Positions 60,101 through 64,000 of a stretch of 64,000 nt of DNA are shown here, piece after piece. The position numbers and the translations under genes are program-made. Origin of the DNA: Drosophila persimilis (lineage: Eukaryota > Arthropoda > Insecta > Diptera > Drosophilidae); NCBI RefSeq assembly GCF_003286085.1, contig NW_020825448.1, positions 62,001 through 126,000 on the forward strand, read 5' to 3'. Below the pieces are notes generated by a model that worked only from the letters and a program-made list of their open reading frames with translations, had not been told where the DNA came from and ran no database searches. Position 1 is the first letter of the stretch. The number at the start of each line of letters is the position of its first letter.

Positions 60101-60520
60101 TCTCCAATACCTGTTAAACATTTTTCCTGGCCGATCAGTTCAAGATTTCCAAATTACAAAAAAACCCTCCTGCGAATTAAACACAAATCTGCTCCAGTAT
60201 CAATCAAACCTTGGAATAACAAATTCGCGTACTTAATATCCTTTAATTCCAAACCTGATGGAGTGAAAATACCTGACGGCTTATCAACGACTTCCTTATC
60301 TCGAATAATGTTCGTATTCGATCTCTTTTCTTGTCTGGTTTCGACCTTGACATTACAGCTTGCAGCACGGTGCCCTGGTTGTCCACATTTGAAACAACAA
60401 AAAATATTTTTGGGACAATCTTTCCTCAAATGCGATTTGTCTCCACACTTAAAACATTTCCTAAAATTCTCTGCCATCGACCCTTTTACCGAACTCTCAC
60501 TTTTATTACTCAGCGGCCAA
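57144..60520 (-). pseudogene. Family K Ty3/gypsy copy B: truncated gag, protease, RT, RNase H, integrase
   Basis: Minus-strand order: end of gag with two CCHC knuckles (CFKCGDKSHLRKDC and CFKCGQPGHRAASC, 60154-60477), protease with LIDTGADLC (about 60180-60200, extending to 59836), RT with motif A (FTTLDLTNGFF, about 59420), FLYVPFGISNSPAVF and YMDDVNI (about 59215), RNase H with IHTDASKWGYGAVL and integrase (HIDHVGPMEMTKK, VVDGFSKF) ending at 57144. Frames break at about 60160, 59830, 59365, 58850, 58510, 57865 and 57700. Gag lacks its capsid domain: the sequence switches to segment X at about 60531. More complete than fragments D and F, but dead. Confidence 0.83.
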
Positions 60521-60530
60521 TTCTTACTTC

Positions 60531-60802
60531 AATGCTTATAAAATATCCTATAAGTATTCATTTAACTTGACCAGTTAATAACATAGCAGAAATTGTTTCC
60601 CAATTCAATGTTAATAAAATATCTTATAAATATCTTTTTAAGTGTTTCCTGAAAAACAGTTTCGATGCCCTTGAACCTTTCTACTTTCTCTATAATTTAT
60701 ATTCCTCCTTTGTGTACCTAACACTGTCCCATAGCAAAGTGCCTATATAATAACTACTCACAGCTTACAGCTAGTACATAAACTAGTAATCTTTCAACAA
60801 CG
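60531..60802 (+). promoter_or_regulatory. Promoter-like segment (X') upstream of acidic ORF
   Basis: From ttcaatgcttataaaat to the ATG at 60803; it matches the reverse of 18766-19000. gcctatataataac at 60741-60754 is a good TATA-like box about 50-60 bp before the ATG, leaving room for a start site and a short leader. The opposite end abuts truncated family K gag. Confidence 0.5.
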
Positions 60803-61159
60803 ATGGATGACGTCGAAATCATTTTTATCGATTCTCAACCGGAATCAACCATAAATCTGGACTCTCAGCCGAGCTCCGTAGACCTGTCCTTGATTTTTGG
60901 GATTAAGACCCTAACCTATCTCGAGAGCAACTTCACCTGGTTAAGTGACATTAAATGGGATGATGACGACGATGACCCAAGGAATGCAACGCCTAATAAT
61001 GATAATCCATCATACATTTTCCCGGATGATGACAACATTTTCGATTTAGTAGATAATCAGGATGATGATAAAAGATCTCGACTCCAGGAACTACTTCGGG
61101 ACGAAGATGATGATGACTTAATAGCTGCGGTAAAATTAGCTGAGGCGAAATTTTTATAA
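60803..61159 (+). CDS. Unknown highly acidic protein, 118 aa
   Basis: An intact frame, opposite in strand to the surrounding gypsy pol. The product begins MDDVEIIFIDSQPEST, has a short mixed middle (LSLIFGIKTLTYLESNFTWL) and then long Asp-rich runs (KWDDDDDDPRN, DEDDDDLIAAVKLAEAKF). No signal peptide, membrane segment or zinc motif is visible. It has a TATA-like promoter and a second, frameshifted copy 4.2 kb away. I do not recognise the family. It could be an accessory or antisense ORF of an LTR element, the first ORF of another element captured here, or a chance open frame with biased composition. Conservation of the frame in only one of two copies is weak support for coding. Confidence 0.5.
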   Translation: MDDVEIIFIDSQPESTINLDSQPSSVDLSLIFGIKTLTYLESNFTWLSDIKWDDDDDDPRNATPNNDNPSYIFPDDDNIFDLVDNQDDDKRSRLQELLRDEDDDDLIAAVKLAEAKFL

Positions 61160-61169
61160 TCCGAATACA

Positions 61170-61353
61170 TGTAGTAGTTTAAGTTGCTTGATGGCAACGA
61201 GTAACATTTATTTGATAAGTATGTTGGATTTAAAATTATAACAGCTCCAAGTTTTACATTAAGTATGTTTGTGAGTAATTATATGCGTGTACGTCTGATG
61301 CGTGGCTGAACTGACAACTGAGTGATCTCTCTCTCTTGCTATCGGCTCTCTCA
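61170..61353 (-). repeat. Family K LTR at the end of copy C
   Basis: Same as 56945-57128, in the same relation to the acidic ORF segment and integrase end. Confidence 0.6.
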
Positions 61354-61368
61354 GGGCCGATTACTGCT

Positions 61369-62439
61369 CTATCCCGACGACACGACGAAAACACGGCCGC
61401 TTCGTGTCTCTCTCTTTCCTCTGTTTCCTACATTCGGCTGTCCTGACGGACCATTCGCCTCGGATGGGTCTAGCCAAGGTTTCATATATTCTGAAACTGT
61501 AGAGGTCTTATAGGGACCCTCAGTATCCCCAATCTTCTCGACTTCGTACCTTCCATGATTCTTTACCCTAACCACCTTATACGGCCCTAGATACTTTCCT
61601 TTTAGCTTTAATCCAGTACCATACTGAGTACGCTTGATAGCTACTAGCTCATTAACCTCATTCTGTCTATCTAGTTTCCTTTTTAAGTCAAAAATTCTTC
61701 TTGTTTTCCTTCTGTAACCGTGCGATGTTTTCAACTACTTCCTTTCTAATTTTTTCGCGGTCCTTGTTCAAGTCTTTGATCAGTGATTCTTCCAATATTT
61801 CTTTTATTTTGGGATCCATTCCTATACGCATGTCTAGCCCAGTCAATATCTTGAAAGGTGTTACCTTGGTGCTTCCCGGTTCAACACTGTTGATCATTTG
61901 CTGAACTTTTCCTAGATGCTTATACCAACTACCGGAATTACCCTGACACAATTTCGACAACATAGGCACCACTATCTTGTGCATCCTTTCGACTTGACCA
62001 TTCCCACGTGGAACACCTGTGGCAATCATTAAATGCTGTATTTTCTGCCTCTCACAGTATTCACGAAACAAATTGGACATAAACGCTGCACTTCTATCTG
62101 TCACTATTCTGTTCGGATTACCAAAACTAGTCCCCTGAATTTCCAAACACTTAATGACCTCTTCAACGCCTTTACTACGAGTAGAATATAACCAAACAAA
62201 CTTAGAAAATCCATCAACGACAACCAGTATATAATTGTACTGTTTTTTAGTCATTTCCATTGGTCCAACGTGATCAATGTGATCCGTTTGTAACGACCTA
62301 TCACCCTTGTCTATTGGTTGCAAATAACCCTCACGTTTTCCTGTCTTTTCATTGACAATGATACACTCGACACAACTATTTATTACGCGCCATACTTTGT
62401 CTTTTAACTTCGGAATATAATACGACATTTCAATGATAT
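61369..62439 (-). pseudogene. Family K Ty3/gypsy copy C: integrase, cut by roo-like element
   Basis: An integrase frame is open from 62428 to 61688 (HIDHVGPMEMTKK, VVVDGFSKFVWLY, VTDRSAAF where relatives have VTDRGAAF, GVPRGNGQVERM), then continues after a break into the C-terminal part (61369-61734, KYLGPYKVV, GRYEVEKIG). The upstream half lies beyond the roo-like insertion at 62440, outside the window. Near-identical to 57144-58210, offset about 4225. Confidence 0.82.
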
Positions 62440-63017
62440 TGTTAATGTGTATGTGTGTGTGTGTAGGAAGCTGGGTTGCATACGGTACATAAACCGTCTA
62501 CAGTTTGGTCGTCGCAACTAGAACTTGAACCAGTTGGACTGCGGAGAGGGTATCCTACGGTGCGCAAGTGAGGATCTGAAGACACAGCGACAGCCTCTGT
62601 TGATTGCGATGGAAGATGAGTGACAGGCAGCTATGGTACTGTTTCTGATACTGACTTTATTGAACAAATGCATCTCCTTATATAGCTAACAGTGGAATTC
62701 TTATTCTATGGGAAGGACCGCACAGGCTCCTTGTGAGTGTATTTTTAGATTGGGTATACTTACTCTGTGCGGGGGTTATATTTCAGTGTATTTACTTAGG
62801 TACTTGGCAGCAATAAAGTAGATAGTTTATTGCTTGATCCCTTTTGGTGGGTTCGAGTTTACAAGTGCTATTGTCTATTCTTAGTTGCTAATGTATTTTT
62901 CGTGTCGTCATATTCAGTTACATGAAATGACATGAACAATTTTATTTATGAGTAGTTGTGTATGAGATTGAACTGTATATTCCTAATATTCATTAAATAC
63001 ATGTCTGTGTCTGAACA
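62440..63017 (-). repeat. 3' LTR of third roo-like element, full length
   Basis: 578 bp, TGTTCAGACACAG to TTAACA, preceded by the polypurine tract ggccgggagaa. It includes the segment missing from 8290-8762 and 43895-44367, showing the undeleted LTR state. Confidence 0.92.
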
Positions 63018-63041
63018 TTCTCCCGGCCGTTGAACTGGTGT

Positions 63042-64000
63042 TCAACCATCGCTCAAGTCGACCGCAAACCGGCGTGCAGGGGGTATAGGGGGTGATGACA
63101 TGGCTGGATCGGGATTTGATGGCCTTGGTTTCCATAGTTGATATTTCTCCCGGAAAATGAAGGCGATGATCAATAAAATTAATATTGCTAGGGTTGCGAA
63201 AGCAGCGAGTTGATGGTGCTGCACGGTGGTGAGATGGTGTGGCAGCTCCTGATGATTGATGGTTGATAGTTGCTGGCGTAGATCATCAAGTTCTTGAAGA
63301 AAGTCTGATGTCTGGTTCTTCAGTTGCCACATTGGTGGCGAGGGTGATGTCTCCGGTGGGCTCACGTCATCAAACCGAGTGTAAGTCGATTTTACTTCGC
63401 TGATTGTGGTGCTGAAGGTGCTGATGCTTACTTCAGTATGGCGAGCAGTGCAACCAGGGGACATGGAGAGTAGACCAGTTCCTTCCAGTGTTATGGTTGA
63501 CGGAACTCCGTTGCATACTGCTTGAAGTTTGGTTGTAGAATGCGTTGCGAAGATCCAATTATTTGGATGCTGAGTTTTTATCCACACCGTGTCAGCCTTT
63601 GTGTGTGTTACCTGACACAGTGTTTCTGTTTTATTGTTAAACAGTTGAAACTCACAGCGATTGTCCACATTGAAGATCGTCTGATGGTCAAAGCAGATGA
63701 ACTCCTCGTTGTGTACTTTAAGACAACGTCGGAATTCCTCTTGGGTAGTGCCCATGAACTGGTCTCGGTGGATGTTCACCGTTATTATGGTGGTTCTGAG
63801 GTCAAATAGACTCCAGCTTGTTGAATCCCAAAACGGAATTGGGATGATGCTGAAAACTTCGAACTGAGCTGTTGAAACCAGCGGTAGCGTCAGTTTGAAG
63901 ATGACGTGTTTTGCAGTCGGGGTTCCTTCGGCTCGCATGATTCTGTATAGCTGAATCACCTCCTTCGTTGTGACCAGCAGCATTTGATCTTGTGGCAAAT
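63042..64000 (-). CDS. env: roo-like env, C-terminal 318 residues with membrane anchor (partial)
   Basis: The frame is open to the window edge. It holds the cysteine-containing ectodomain end, then a hydrophobic anchor (LAILILLIIAFIF) and a proline-rich cytoplasmic tail (SNPDPAMSSPPIPPARRF) ending at 63042. Copies 1 and 2 stop exactly at the start of the anchor, so this copy shows the normal C-terminus for the family. Whether the rest of the element is intact cannot be seen. Confidence 0.85.
   Translation of the reverse strand, partial: LPQDQMLLVTTKEVIQLYRIMRAEGTPTAKHVIFKLTLPLVSTAQFEVFSIIPIPFWDSTSWSLFDLRTTIITVNIHRDQFMGTTQEEFRRCLKVHNEEFICFDHQTIFNVDNRCEFQLFNNKTETLCQVTHTKADTVWIKTQHPNNWIFATHSTTKLQAVCNGVPSTITLEGTGLLSMSPGCTARHTEVSISTFSTTISEVKSTYTRFDDVSPPETSPSPPMWQLKNQTSDFLQELDDLRQQLSTINHQELPHHLTTVQHHQLAAFATLAILILLIIAFIFREKYQLWKPRPSNPDPAMSSPPIPPARRFAVDLSDG

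Larger units (their letters stand above)
56422..62439. repeat. Tandem duplication, period about 4.2 kb, of acidic ORF plus family K element
   Basis: 56422-58214 matches 60636-62439 with offset about 4224-4225, covering X', acidic ORF, LTR and integrase in the same arrangement. The second unit is cut by the roo-like element. The arrangement resembles LTR-internal-LTR-internal head-to-tail arrays. Confidence 0.8.
62440..64000 (-). mobile_element. roo-like BEL/Pao element, third copy, 3' end only (continues beyond window)
   Basis: On the minus strand env is followed by the 3' LTR 62440-63017. It is inserted in family K copy C integrase; the left flank gatat (62435-62439) would be the target repeat, and its partner lies outside the window. 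Confidence 0.9.

Noticed and set aside
1..64000. Host protein-coding genes, tRNA or rRNA genes
   Set aside because: I found none; every long frame is explained by a retroelement except the small acidic ORF.

Overview
This window holds no recognisable host gene. It is a dense stack of nested, mutually truncated LTR retrotransposons and Helitron-like repeats. The mix (a gypsy-type errantivirus with env, a copia-type element primed by a methionine-initiator-type site, two BEL/Pao families, and DINE-1/INE-1-like Helitron repeats) points to a Drosophila genome, most likely pericentromeric or other heterochromatin. Family names come from protein motifs and remembered family features; no database was searched.

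Layout. A unit of about 35.8 kb is tandemly duplicated. U1 is bases 1-20481 (its left part lies outside the window) and U2 is 20482-56322; base n in U1 corresponds to n+35610, then n+35605 after a 5-bp deletion, then n+35841 after a 236-bp internal duplication. The backbone of the unit is a minus-strand gypsy-like errantivirus: 5' LTR 46979-48605 (U1 11374-13000), gag 45183-46415 (U1 9578-10810), protease, RT/integrase 33286-35739, env 20897-21892 plus a short piece near 33228-33285, and partial 3' LTR 20482-20886. Three insertions interrupt it: (a) a roo-like BEL/Pao element with env at 130-8762 and 35740-44367, flanked by ATGGT; (b) a copia-like element at 21893-33222 in env, flanked by TTTTG, which itself contains (c) an apparently intact BEL element at 25207-32054 flanked by GCCGT. 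A DINE-1-like Helitron sits inside the errantivirus 5' LTR.

Between the 5' LTR and the right edge of each unit lies a graveyard of broken Ty3/gypsy elements: family K fragment D (plus), fragment E (plus), fragment F (minus), a promoter-like segment X, and a second Helitron copy (19358-20481, 55199-56322). The duplication junction at 20481/20482 lies at the end of this Helitron and recreates the Helitron-LTR junction seen at 12605, which suggests unequal recombination between Helitron copies.

Right of the duplication, 56323-62439 holds a second tandem duplication (period about 4.2 kb) of a family K gypsy element on the minus strand, each copy associated with an opposite-strand ORF for a very acidic 118-residue protein with its own TATA-like promoter. 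From 62440 a third roo-like copy (minus strand) runs out of the window; unlike the other two copies, its env retains a C-terminal membrane anchor.

Only the BEL element at 25207-32054 looks complete. Everything else carries stops, frameshifts, deletions or insertions.
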